From Modestobacter sp. VKM Ac-2977 (GTDB taxonomy: Bacteria > Actinomycetota > Actinomycetes > Mycobacteriales > Geodermatophilaceae): 64,000 nucleotides of DNA. Location of the stretch: NCBI RefSeq assembly GCF_026968045.1, contig NZ_JAPVBQ010000004.1:248001-312000 (forward strand), in the 5' to 3' direction. The notes beneath the pieces were generated by a model, which did no database searches, was not told where the DNA came from, and worked only from the letters and a program-made list of their open reading frames with translations. Every line of letters begins with the position of its first letter. The first letter of the stretch is position 1. Below, one piece after another: positions 22,881 to 30,750 of this stretch. Made by a program: the position numbers and the translations under genes.

Positions 22881-24151
22881 CGGGCGCCGGTCAGCCGCGC
22901 CGGCAGCCGCTTGAGGCCGTTGACGAACGAGGACTCCAGCCGGGCCGGCGGCCCGACCACCTCGAGGTCGGGCAGGTGGTCGGCGAAGGCCCGGAAGGCC
23001 ACGCCGATCTCCCGCCGCGCCAGGTGTGCGCCCAGGCAGAAGTGCGGACCGCGGGAGCCGAACCCGACGTGCGGGTTCGGGTCGCGGCACAGGTCGAACC
23101 GGTGCGGGTCGGGGAAGACGGCGGGATCACGGTTGGCCGCGCCGTAGAACAGCAGGAACTTCGACCCGGCCGGGAACGACTGCCCGGACAGCTCGACGTC
23201 CTGGGTGGCCGTCCGCCGCATCCAGGTGATCGGGCTGGTCCAGCGCACGACCTCCTCCACCGCGGTGCGGGTGAGGCCGGGGTCGGCGGCCCACCGGTCA
23301 CGCTCGGCCGGGTGCTCGGACAGCGCGAGCACGCCCTGGGAGATCGCGTTGCGGGTCGTCTCGTTGCCGGCGACCAGCAGCAGGATGAAGAACGAGGCGA
23401 TCTCCTGCCGGGTCAGCCGTTCGCCGTCGACCTCGGTGCTGACCAGCGCGGTGGTCAGGTCGTCGGCCGGGTGGGCGTGCCGTTCGGCGGCCAGCCGGGC
23501 CATCAGACCGGCGAGCTCCTCCCCCGCCTCGAGGAAGGCGGTGACCATCTGCTCCGCGTCCTGGACGAGTTCGGGGTCACCGCCGGAGAGGATGACGTTC
23601 GACTGCTGCAGCACCATCGCCCGGTCGGCGTCCGGGATGCCCATCATGTCGCAGATGACCCGCAGCGGGATCGGTGCGGCGAGGTCGGCGACCACGTCGA
23701 TGGTGCCGTCGCCGTCCTCGGCGGTCCGCCGGGCGCGGGCGACCACGTCGTCGGCCACCGCCTGCACGTTGCCCACGAGCTTCTCCAGCACCCGGGGCGT
23801 GAAAGCCTTGGCGACGATGCGCCGGATCTTGCCGTGCCGGGGGTCGTCCATGCTGATCAGCGAGCCGTAGAACTCGTTGAGGTCCGGCGGCATGTCGGCG
23901 ATGGACACCGCGCCGGACCCGGAGGAGAACAACGCCGGCTGGCAGCTGATCGCCTCGACGTCGGCGTACCGGGTCACCGCGTGGTAGCCAGGGCCGGGCT
24001 CGATGTAGGGGATCACCGGCTCGGCGAAGAAGGCGAACGGGCGCTCGCGGCGCAACTGGTCGTACACCGCGTGCCGCTGCTCCGGCGGCGCGCCCCAGAA
24101 CGTCCGGTCGGACAGGTCGACGGTGTCCAGGTCCAGCGTCGGTGAGCTCAC
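22877..24151 (-). CDS. Cytochrome P450 monooxygenase
   Basis: 424 residues, a soluble bacterial class I P450. The I-helix oxygen motif is AGNETT, the ExxR motif is in VEEVVRW, and the heme-thiolate loop is FGSRGPHFCLGAHLAR. The N-terminal half resembles the CYP125/CYP142-like group (VAKAFTPRVLEKL, MDDPRHGKIRR), whose members oxidise steroid or terpenoid side chains; the substrate here is not known. GTG 24151 has GGAGG 7 nt upstream. It is coupled to a ferredoxin downstream. Confidence 0.92.
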   Translation of the reverse strand: MSSPTLDLDTVDLSDRTFWGAPPEQRHAVYDQLRRERPFAFFAEPVIPYIEPGPGYHAVTRYADVEAISCQPALFSSGSGAVSIADMPPDLNEFYGSLISMDDPRHGKIRRIVAKAFTPRVLEKLVGNVQAVADDVVARARRTAEDGDGTIDVVADLAAPIPLRVICDMMGIPDADRAMVLQQSNVILSGGDPELVQDAEQMVTAFLEAGEELAGLMARLAAERHAHPADDLTTALVSTEVDGERLTRQEIASFFILLLVAGNETTRNAISQGVLALSEHPAERDRWAADPGLTRTAVEEVVRWTSPITWMRRTATQDVELSGQSFPAGSKFLLFYGAANRDPAVFPDPHRFDLCRDPNPHVGFGSRGPHFCLGAHLARREIGVAFRAFADHLPDLEVVGPPARLESSFVNGLKRLPARLTGAR

Positions 24152-24228
24152 GGTCGGCCTCCAGGGCGGACGACGGGACGCAGCACCCCGACGCTAGTCC
24201 AGCCGTGACCGGCGTCACAGACCCCGGC

Positions 24229-25101
24229 TCACCCGCCGGCGAGCTCCCGGAGGAACCACTCGCGCGCCTCCGCGTTGCCGGCCTCCCCGCGGCGCCGGGC
24301 CTCGGCCAGCTCATCGGTCAGCGTGCCCGACAGCGCGTGCTCCAGCGCCGCGTCGAGGGCGTTGGCGTCGACCTGCTCGGCGGGCAGCACGACCGGCCAG
24401 CCGAGCGCCGCGGCCTGGGCGCTCACCTTGGCCCCGCCGACGATCGCGTCGCACGCGATCACCGGGACGCCGTGCGCCAGACCGAGGACCAGCGCGTGCA
24501 GCCGCATGCTGACCACGACGTCCGCCCGGCGGACCAGCGCCTCGACCTGCAGCGGGAACCGCTCGTGCGGCTTCTCGTACAGGTCCATGGTCAGCTCGAA
24601 CCACGGGATGGCCCGGGCACCCAGCCAGCTCTCGATCGCGGCCCGCACCTGGGCGGCCCGGCTGCGGTCGCCGTACTCCTCCTGCGTCGGGGCGAAGGCC
24701 ACGGCGACCACCGGCACGTCCGGGGTGGTCGTGCTGATCGCCAGGTCCGGCCGTGCGATGCCCGGGGCGTCCCGCTCCCAGACCCGGTGGAAGAGGCAAC
24801 GCCCGGCGTCGGAGACCACCGAGACGTTCACCGCCCACCGCTGGGCGTCGGCGAAGGCCGCGGTCAGCTCCCGCAGCAGCGGGGTGTCCGACAGCGGACC
24901 GCTGACGAAGACCAGGTGGGTGTAGTCGGCCGGGTCGAGGTCACGCCAGTTCGCACCGCGCTGGAGGTAGGGCGCCCAGGCGACGTCGTGGTCGATCCCG
25001 GCCTCGGTGAGCCAGCCGACCACCGCGTCGGCACCCAGTTCGTCGCCGATGGTGGCGATCACCTCGTCGAAGCTGAACCAACCGGTGACCAGGACGCGCA
25101 T
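24229..25101 (-). CDS. Polysaccharide pyruvyltransferase-like protein
   Basis: 290 residues. The C-terminal half has the family signature (VEALVRRADVVVSMRLHALV, LGLAHGVPVIACDAIVGGAK), and the N-terminus the GDELGADAVVGWL Rossmann start. Known members (CsaB, WcaK) add pyruvyl groups to surface polysaccharides using PEP. The target polymer here is unknown. ATG 25101 begins at the first beta strand. It is monocistronic, running toward the P450 gene with a 77-bp gap. Confidence 0.72.
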   Translation of the reverse strand: MRVLVTGWFSFDEVIATIGDELGADAVVGWLTEAGIDHDVAWAPYLQRGANWRDLDPADYTHLVFVSGPLSDTPLLRELTAAFADAQRWAVNVSVVSDAGRCLFHRVWERDAPGIARPDLAISTTTPDVPVVAVAFAPTQEEYGDRSRAAQVRAAIESWLGARAIPWFELTMDLYEKPHERFPLQVEALVRRADVVVSMRLHALVLGLAHGVPVIACDAIVGGAKVSAQAAALGWPVVLPAEQVDANALDAALEHALSGTLTDELAEARRRGEAGNAEAREWFLRELAGG

Positions 25102-25143
25102 GCCCTCAGCCTCTCAGGTGCGCCCTACGCGCCGGCAGCGGCC

Positions 25144-25431
25144 TCAGGCCTCGTCGGCGACCAGGTCGCGGTACTCGGGATGCCGCTCGATCCAGCCCTG
25201 CACGAACGAGCACATCGGGACGACGGAGCCGCCCTTGCTGCGGACGTCGTCCAGGGCGGCACGTACCAGCGTGCTGCCCAACCCGGACTGCCCGGCGTCG
25301 CTGTCCACCTCGGTGTGGGTGAACACCACCTGGTCACCGCGGCGCTGGTAGACAGCCTGTCCGAGCAGCTGCTCGCCGTCCCGGATCTCGTAGCGGCTGT
25401 CCTCGGGGGCGTCTCTGACGGTCGGCTCCAT
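25144..25431 (-). CDS. GNAT-like acetyltransferase, short YidJ/PF14542 type
   Basis: 95 residues. This is the truncated GNAT family with YEIRDGEQLLGQAVYQ, FTHTEVDSDAGQSGLGSTLV (CoA loop) and VPMCSFVQGWIERHPEYRDL, which carries the conserved Pro-x-Cys. Function is unproven; some plant and human relatives bind acetyl-CoA. ATG 25431 or GTG 25437 can serve as start, with GGTGGGGG upstream. It is separated from galK by a hairpin repeat. Confidence 0.88.
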   Translation of the reverse strand: MEPTVRDAPEDSRYEIRDGEQLLGQAVYQRRGDQVVFTHTEVDSDAGQSGLGSTLVRAALDDVRSKGGSVVPMCSFVQGWIERHPEYRDLVADEA

Positions 25432-25474
25432 GCTCACTCGAACCCCCACCACGGCCGGGCTGTTCCCCGGGGAC

Positions 25475-25520
25475 GGCCCCCGTGCAGGGGTCTCGCGAGC
25501 GGTGGGGCACGGGGTCCTTC
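25475..25520. repeat. Intergenic hairpin repeat (subfamily A)
   Basis: Arms GGCCCCCGTGC (25475-25485) and GCACGGGGTCC (25507-25517) with the core CTCGCGAGCGGTGGGG and the terminal GGGTCCTTC. It follows the galK stop and probably ends the galTK transcript. Confidence 0.65.
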
Positions 25521-25521
25521 G

Positions 25522-26685
25522 TCAGGACAGCCGGCGGGCCGCCGGACCGGAGGTGACGGTGAGGACGCCGGGGGTGGTCAGGTCCTGCTCGCGGCAGGCG
25601 GCCACGACCGCCTTCTCGACCGCCGAGGCGTCCGCGGACCGGATCAGCGCGATCGCCGACCCCCCGAAGCCGCCGCCGACCATCCGGGCACCGAGCGCAC
25701 CCGCCGCCCGGGCCGCCGCCACGACGACGTCGAGCTCCACGGCCGACACCTCGTAGTCGTCGCGCAGCGAGGTGTGCGAACCGTCGAGCAGCGGCCCGAT
25801 CTCGGCCACCCGCCCGGCCCGGACGAGCTCGACGACCGCGTCGACCCGCTGGTTCTCGGTGACCACGTGCCGGGTGCGCGCCTGCAGTCTCGGGTCGTTG
25901 AGCCGCTCCACGTCGGCCGGCGTGGCGTCGCTGAGCCACTCCAGGCCGAGCAGCCGGGCCGCCTCGTCGCAGTCGGCGCGCCGCTGGGCGTACTGGCCGT
26001 CGGCCAGCGTGTGCTTGACCCGGGTGTCGATGACCATCAGCTCCAGGCCGGCCGCGGCCAGCCCGAGCTGCACCGGCTCGGTGCGGGCGTCCCGGGTGTG
26101 GATGAGCAGGGCCGAGCCCTCCTCGGCCAGCAGGGCGACGGTCTGGTCCATCCCCCCGGTGCCAGCGCCGACGACCTCGTTCTCCGCCCGGATCGCGGCC
26201 CGGATCAGCAGGTGCCGCAGCTGCACGTCGTCGGTCCGGCCGGCCAGCTCGGCCGCCGACAGCGCCACCGCCGCCTCCAGCGAGGCCGAGCTGGACAGGC
26301 CGGCGCCCAGCGGCACGTCGCTGCTGACCGCCAGGTCCAGCCCGGGCACCTCGACCCCGGCCTGCTGCAGCGACCACAGGGTCCCGGCGGCGTAGGCGGC
26401 CCAGCCGGAGACCGCGCCGGGGCCCAGGTCGGCCAGCGTGCCCTCGAACGGCACGGCGTCCGGGTCGGTGCTGCTGATCCGCACCCGGTGGTCGTCCCGC
26501 CGGCGCACGGCCGCGGCCGTTCCCCGGGTCAAGGCGAAGGGCAGGCAGCGGCCGCCGGTGTAGTCGACGTGCTCACCGATCAGGTTGACCCGGCCGGGCG
26601 CGGCCCAGACGCCGTCCGGCCCGCTCCCCCAGGCTTCGCGCAGCTCCGTCACCGCGAGGTCGGCCTGCGACCGCCCGTCGCTCAC
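25522..26685 (-). CDS. galK: Galactokinase
   Basis: 387 residues of the GHMP kinase family. Galactokinase signature GRVNLIGEHVDYTGG, the ATP loop PLGAGLSSSASLEAAVAL, GAGTGGMDQTVAL, and the C-terminal GARMVGGGFGGSAIAL. It phosphorylates galactose at C1 in the Leloir pathway. The GTG start overlaps the galT stop (GTGA), so the pair is coupled. galE is not in the window. Confidence 0.94.
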   Translation of the reverse strand: MSDGRSQADLAVTELREAWGSGPDGVWAAPGRVNLIGEHVDYTGGRCLPFALTRGTAAAVRRRDDHRVRISSTDPDAVPFEGTLADLGPGAVSGWAAYAAGTLWSLQQAGVEVPGLDLAVSSDVPLGAGLSSSASLEAAVALSAAELAGRTDDVQLRHLLIRAAIRAENEVVGAGTGGMDQTVALLAEEGSALLIHTRDARTEPVQLGLAAAGLELMVIDTRVKHTLADGQYAQRRADCDEAARLLGLEWLSDATPADVERLNDPRLQARTRHVVTENQRVDAVVELVRAGRVAEIGPLLDGSHTSLRDDYEVSAVELDVVVAAARAAGALGARMVGGGFGGSAIALIRSADASAVEKAVVAACREQDLTTPGVLTVTSGPAARRLS

Positions 26686-27827
26686 GACGCCACCTCGCGC
26701 AGCCGCTCGGCGATCCGCTCCGGCGTGGTGTCGTTGATCCAGGCACCCATGCCGGACTCCGAGCCGGCCAGGTACTTCAGCTTCCCGGGCGCCCGCAGCA
26801 GCGAGAACAGCTGCAGGTGCAACCGGCCCAGCTCGCGATCCTCCCCGGTCGGCGCCTGGTGCCAGCCGGAGATGTAGGGCACCCGCTCGACGCCGGGGTG
26901 GAAGCGGTTCACCCGGCGCAGCAGCTCCTGGTAGACCACCGCGAGTTCGGCGCGCTCGGCGTCGTCCAGTGCGGCCAGGTCGGGTACGTCGCGGTGCGGT
27001 GCGAGGTGCACCTCCACGGGCCAGCGGGCGGCCCGCGGCACGTAGGCGGTGAAGTGCTCGCCGGCCAGCACCACGCGGGTGCCCTCGGCCCGCTCGGCGG
27101 CGAGCACGTCGGCCAGCAGGCTGCCGCCGGTCGCCTGCCGGTGCCGGCGGGCCTGCTCGAGCAGCTGGCCGGTGCGCGGAGCGACGACGGGGTAGGCGTA
27201 GACCTGCCCGTGCGGATGGGTCAGCGTGACCCCGATCTCCTGGCCGCTGTTCTCGAACACGAAGACCTCGGCGACCCCGGGATCGGCCGAGTGCGCCGCC
27301 GTGCGCTGCGCCCAGGCCTCCACGATCGTGCGCATCCGGGCCGCCGGCAGGTCGACGACGGCGGCGTCGTGGTCGCTGGAGAACACCACCACGTCGCAGT
27401 GGCCGTACGCCGGGGCGTCGGGCGGGCCGAACGGGACGGCGGGCGCCCCCTCGACCGGGCCGGCCGTCAGCGGCGCGAAGCTCGGGAACCGGTTGGCGAA
27501 GACGGCGACGTCGTACGCGCTGTCGGGCACCTCGGTCGGGCGGGCGGGGTCGCGGGTCGGGTCGAGCGGGCAGTCGGCCGCGCTGGGCAGGAACGTGCGG
27601 TTCATCCGGTGCCCGGCGATCGTCACCCACTCACCGGTGAGGACGTCGTAGCGGACCTCCCCGGCCCGGGGTGCCTCCAGCAGCGGACGGTCGTCGGCCG
27701 TCTCGTGCACCGGACCGGCGGTCGCCTCGTCGTCGAAGTAGAGGATCGGCCGCCCATCGGCCAGCGTGCGCTCGGTGACCTGCCCCGGCCATCGCTGTGC
27801 CCGGTCGGCGATCGGTCCCGCGTCCAT
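26682..27827 (-). CDS. galT: Galactose-1-phosphate uridylyltransferase
   Basis: 381 residues. The nucleophilic histidine lies in LTHPHGQVYAYP, the family HPH motif, with FENSGQEIGVT just before it and HLQLFSLLRAPGKLKYLAGS near the end. It transfers UMP from UDP-glucose to Gal-1-P. ATG 27827 has GAGGAGG 8 nt upstream. It is the first gene of a galT-galK operon. The promoter must lie in the short interval to the tRNA terminator at 27904. Confidence 0.94.
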   Translation of the reverse strand: MDAGPIADRAQRWPGQVTERTLADGRPILYFDDEATAGPVHETADDRPLLEAPRAGEVRYDVLTGEWVTIAGHRMNRTFLPSAADCPLDPTRDPARPTEVPDSAYDVAVFANRFPSFAPLTAGPVEGAPAVPFGPPDAPAYGHCDVVVFSSDHDAAVVDLPAARMRTIVEAWAQRTAAHSADPGVAEVFVFENSGQEIGVTLTHPHGQVYAYPVVAPRTGQLLEQARRHRQATGGSLLADVLAAERAEGTRVVLAGEHFTAYVPRAARWPVEVHLAPHRDVPDLAALDDAERAELAVVYQELLRRVNRFHPGVERVPYISGWHQAPTGEDRELGRLHLQLFSLLRAPGKLKYLAGSESGMGAWINDTTPERIAERLREVAS

Positions 27828-27903
27828 CTGGAGGTCCTCCTCATCGCCCGGCGCCCACCGCGCAGCAGCACGAGTCTGCCCAACCGGCTCAGCGCACACA
27901 GAC

Positions 27904-27940
27904 GGAGGGCCCGGTCACCGTGACGGTGACCGGGCCCTCC
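27904..27940 (-). terminator. Perfect 17-bp hairpin after initiator tRNA
   Basis: GGAGGGCCCGGTCACCG and its exact complement flank a TGA loop, just downstream of the tRNA 3' end. Confidence 0.8.
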
Positions 27941-27943
27941 GGT

Positions 27944-28020
27944 TGGTAGCGGGGACAGGATTTGAACCTGTGACCTCTGGGTTATGAGCCCAGCGAGCTA
28001 CCGAGCTGCTCCACCCCGCG
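27944..28020 (-). tRNA. tRNA-fMet (CAU), CCA encoded
   Basis: A 77-nt gene whose minus-strand sequence starts CGCGGGGTGGAGCAGC. The anticodon CAT is at 27986-27984, flanked by GGG and CCC, the three G-C pairs typical of initiator tRNAs. C1-U72 are unpaired, another initiator feature. The T-stem is ACAGG/CCTGT. The 3' CCA is encoded (27946-27944). Confidence 0.93.
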
Positions 28021-28068
28021 TCGCAGGGAGAACACTACCGCACCCCTCAGACCACCTGCACCGGGGGG

Positions 28069-30234
28069 TCAGAGGGCGATCTCGGCGGCGGGCACCGGGG
28101 GCGCCGCCGCCTCCAGGGCATCGGTCAGCAGGGCGACGAGCGCCTCGAGCTGGACGTCGGTCGACGACCCGACCTCCTCGTCGGACCCGTCCAGCGCGCG
28201 GGCGGCGAGACCGGCCTTGCTGTCGATCAGCTCGGCGATCCGGGCGTCGATCGTCTGGGCGGCGATGATCCGCCAGGCGGTGACCGGCTCGGTCTGGCCG
28301 ATCCGGTGGGCGCGGTCGATGGCCTGGGTCTGCTCGGCGTCGGTCCAGGAGAGCTCGGCGAGCACCAGGTTCGAGGCGACCTGCAGGTTGAGCCCGACGC
28401 CGGCCGAGGTCAGCGAGCAGACCGCGACGGCGACGTCCGGGTCGTTGACGAACGCGTCGATGTTCCGCTGCCGCGCCCCCGGCGTCTGGTCGCCGCGGAT
28501 CGAGGAGAAGCGGACACCCTGCTTGGTGAAGACCTCCTCGGCGGTGTCCATGACGTCGATGTGCTTGGCGAAGAAGACGACCTTGCCGGCGCTGCGGGCG
28601 AGCTGGGCCGCGTAGTCGGCGGCGAGGCCTGCCTTCGCCTCACCGATCCGCCGCATCATGCTGAAGACGTTCTCCCCGGCCTTGGCCGTGGTGGCGTCCT
28701 TCAGCTCCCAGCGGGCCACCTGGCGCACGAGGCCGGCGTCGATGCCCTCGACGACGGTGGCGGACTCCCGGGCCGCGATCGCGGACTCGTACCGCTTCAC
28801 CAGCCGGCGGGAGAGGTCGCGCTCGGCGGCGCGGATCGACCGCCCGGCCGGTCCGTCCAGCTCGACCGGCAGGTCGGCGACCCGGCGTGCGGGGATGTCG
28901 GCGGCCACGTCGACCTTGCGGCGCCGGACGATGCCCAGGTCGATGACGCAGCGGCGGGCGGCGCTGTAGAACCCGGCGTCGGCGGGCGTCAGCGCGGTCT
29001 CCTCCAGCGCGTCCATCAGCTCGGCGAGCGGCTTGGCGTCGTCGATCCAGCCGAGGAACTGCCAGATGGCCCGGAAGTCCTCGATGTCGTTGATCAGCGG
29101 GGTGCCGGTGAGGGCCATCAGCAGGGGCCGGGGGTTGCGGGAGCGGATCCGCTCGGAGAGCTCCAGCACGTGCTGGGAGCGCTGGGAGGTCTTGTTCTTG
29201 ATGAAGTGCGCCTCGTCGACGACCATCCCGCCGAAGCCGAAGTCGCCGAGCCAGCCCACGTGGCGGTCCAGGACCTCGTAGTTGACGACGACGATGTCGG
29301 CGAAGCCGTCGATCGTGTCCCCGTTGCCGTGGATCACGGTGGCCGAGCGGTGCGGCACCCAGAGCCCGGCCTCGCGTGCCCAGTTGGTCTTCACCACGTT
29401 CGGGACGACGACGAGCAGCGGGTAGGCGTCTGCCGCCTCTGCGGCCAGCAGCGCCTGCGCCGTCTTGCCGAGGCCGGGTTCGTCGGCGAGCAGGAACGTC
29501 CGGTGGCCGGCCGCGGCTGCGGCGACCAGCTGGCCCTGGTGCGGCATCAGGTCCAGACCCGCCGGGGTGAACCGGCTGGTCGGGAACGGCAGGTCCAGGC
29601 AGGCCGGTGCGCCCCCGGACGCGCGCTCGAACGAGTTCAGCAGCGGGCCGAGCAGCTCCCACCCGGCCAGGCGGCGCGGCCGGGGGGCGACCGGCCGGAC
29701 GGCCGAGAAGTCGGGCGCCAGGAACGGGTTGGCCATCTGCCGCGAGACGACCGACTGGGGCACCACCTGACGCTCGGGGGCGACCGGGGCGGCAGCCGGC
29801 TCCGTCGGCGCTGCCTCGTCGGGAGCCGGCTCGACCCCGACGGACTCCAGCACCTGCCGCTTGAGCGACCTGGCGGCCTCGGACACGACGGCGTCCTCGG
29901 CGAGCAGTGCTAGCAGGCCGGAGTCCCGCACGGCGGTCTTCGCCAGGATCGTCCCGATCCCGTCCAGCCGCTTGAGCTGCTCGGTCCGGCGACTGTCGCT
30001 GCCGGCCTCCTCCGCCCGGACCCGGGCGTGCTCCTCGCGCACCAGCAGCGCCACGACCTGGAACTTGGCGCGCACGGCCGGGGTCACCCGGCCGCGCTGG
30101 GCGGCCGCCTCGACCTCCCGGACGGTGCGGGCGAGCACGGCGATCAGGTCGCCGTCGTCGCGGTCGCGAGCGCGACGCTGGGTGCGCGGGGCGCCCCGGC
30201 GAGTGCCCGCCTGGGCCTGGCCTCGTCGAGCCAA
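28069..30234 (-). CDS. SNF2-family DEAD/DEAH helicase
   Basis: 721 residues. Helicase core from about residue 250: Walker A LLADEPGLGKTAQALLA, DEAH box MVVDEAHFIKNKTSQRS, motif III LMALTGTPLINDIEDF, and C-terminal motifs (VVFFAKHIDVM, SLTSAGVGLNLQ, QAIDRAHRIGQ). This is a SWI/SNF-type ATPase that moves along duplex DNA; the role could be in repair or transcription. The N-terminal 200 residues have an unrecognised helical region. The TTG start at 30234 is preferred because AGAGGAGG stands 5 nt upstream; an extension to 30564 would run through noncoding sequence. It is flanked by two initiator tRNA genes. Confidence 0.82.
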   Translation of the reverse strand: MARRGQAQAGTRRGAPRTQRRARDRDDGDLIAVLARTVREVEAAAQRGRVTPAVRAKFQVVALLVREEHARVRAEEAGSDSRRTEQLKRLDGIGTILAKTAVRDSGLLALLAEDAVVSEAARSLKRQVLESVGVEPAPDEAAPTEPAAAPVAPERQVVPQSVVSRQMANPFLAPDFSAVRPVAPRPRRLAGWELLGPLLNSFERASGGAPACLDLPFPTSRFTPAGLDLMPHQGQLVAAAAAGHRTFLLADEPGLGKTAQALLAAEAADAYPLLVVVPNVVKTNWAREAGLWVPHRSATVIHGNGDTIDGFADIVVVNYEVLDRHVGWLGDFGFGGMVVDEAHFIKNKTSQRSQHVLELSERIRSRNPRPLLMALTGTPLINDIEDFRAIWQFLGWIDDAKPLAELMDALEETALTPADAGFYSAARRCVIDLGIVRRRKVDVAADIPARRVADLPVELDGPAGRSIRAAERDLSRRLVKRYESAIAARESATVVEGIDAGLVRQVARWELKDATTAKAGENVFSMMRRIGEAKAGLAADYAAQLARSAGKVVFFAKHIDVMDTAEEVFTKQGVRFSSIRGDQTPGARQRNIDAFVNDPDVAVAVCSLTSAGVGLNLQVASNLVLAELSWTDAEQTQAIDRAHRIGQTEPVTAWRIIAAQTIDARIAELIDSKAGLAARALDGSDEEVGSSTDVQLEALVALLTDALEAAAPPVPAAEIAL

Positions 30235-30569
30235 GGATCCTCCTCTGGAACGCCCGGCACGGTGCCGCGGCGGGTGCCGCACACAGGTCCGCGGTCGCCG
30301 GTGCCGGCGGTCGCGAGGAGCGCCCAGGGACGGCCACTCCGGTCCACGACCCGGCCCCACGGATCTGCGGGAGATCGACGCATCGGGGCCGGACAGCCCA
30401 CCTGCGGTGGGGACCTGCAGCCACCACTCGGTGGCCGGGGCACCCACCACACGGGAGAAGTCGTCGCCGGACGTGCGACAGGTCCGCGAGGCAGGTGCTG
30501 GACCCAATGCTAACGGCCATCCCCCCGACCGGGGAGGTCGGCCGGGCAGGCCGTTCTCCTGCACGAACG
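30235..30569. other. Intergenic region upstream of the SNF2 gene
   Basis: 335 bp with no gene I can support. The possible frames lack GC3 bias. It must hold the promoter of the helicase gene. Confidence 0.5.
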
Positions 30570-30606
30570 CGGAACGGCCCTCACAGTGACTGTGAGGGCC
30601 GTTCCG
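30570..30606 (-). terminator. Perfect hairpin after second initiator tRNA
   Basis: GGAACGGCCCTCACAG and its exact complement flank a TGA loop (extended by one C-G pair), 6 nt beyond the tRNA end. It has the same design, with a different sequence, as the 27904 hairpin. Confidence 0.8.
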
Positions 30607-30612
30607 TCGTCG

Positions 30613-30686
30613 TAGCGGGGGCAGGATTTGAACCTGCGACCTCTGGGTTATGAGCCCAGCGAGCTACCGAGCTGCTCCACCCCGCG
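30613..30686 (-). tRNA. tRNA-fMet (CAU), no encoded CCA
   Basis: Same body as the copy at 27944, including the GGG-CTCATAA-CCC anticodon arm and C1-U72. The T-stem is GCAGG/CCTGC instead of ACAGG/CCTGT, a compensated change. The gene ends at A73 with ACG following, so CCA must be added post-transcriptionally. Confidence 0.92.
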
Positions 30687-30750
30687 TCGGTAGACAGGAC
30701 ACTACCAGCTCTGCGGGGAGGGGGCCGCACGGCCCCCTCCCCGCCCGAGC

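Noticed and set aside
22877-25101. Natural-product gene cluster (P450, ferredoxin, glycosyltransferase, pyruvyltransferase)
   Set aside because: No core synthase or transporter is present; the genes are in separate units and flanked by housekeeping genes.
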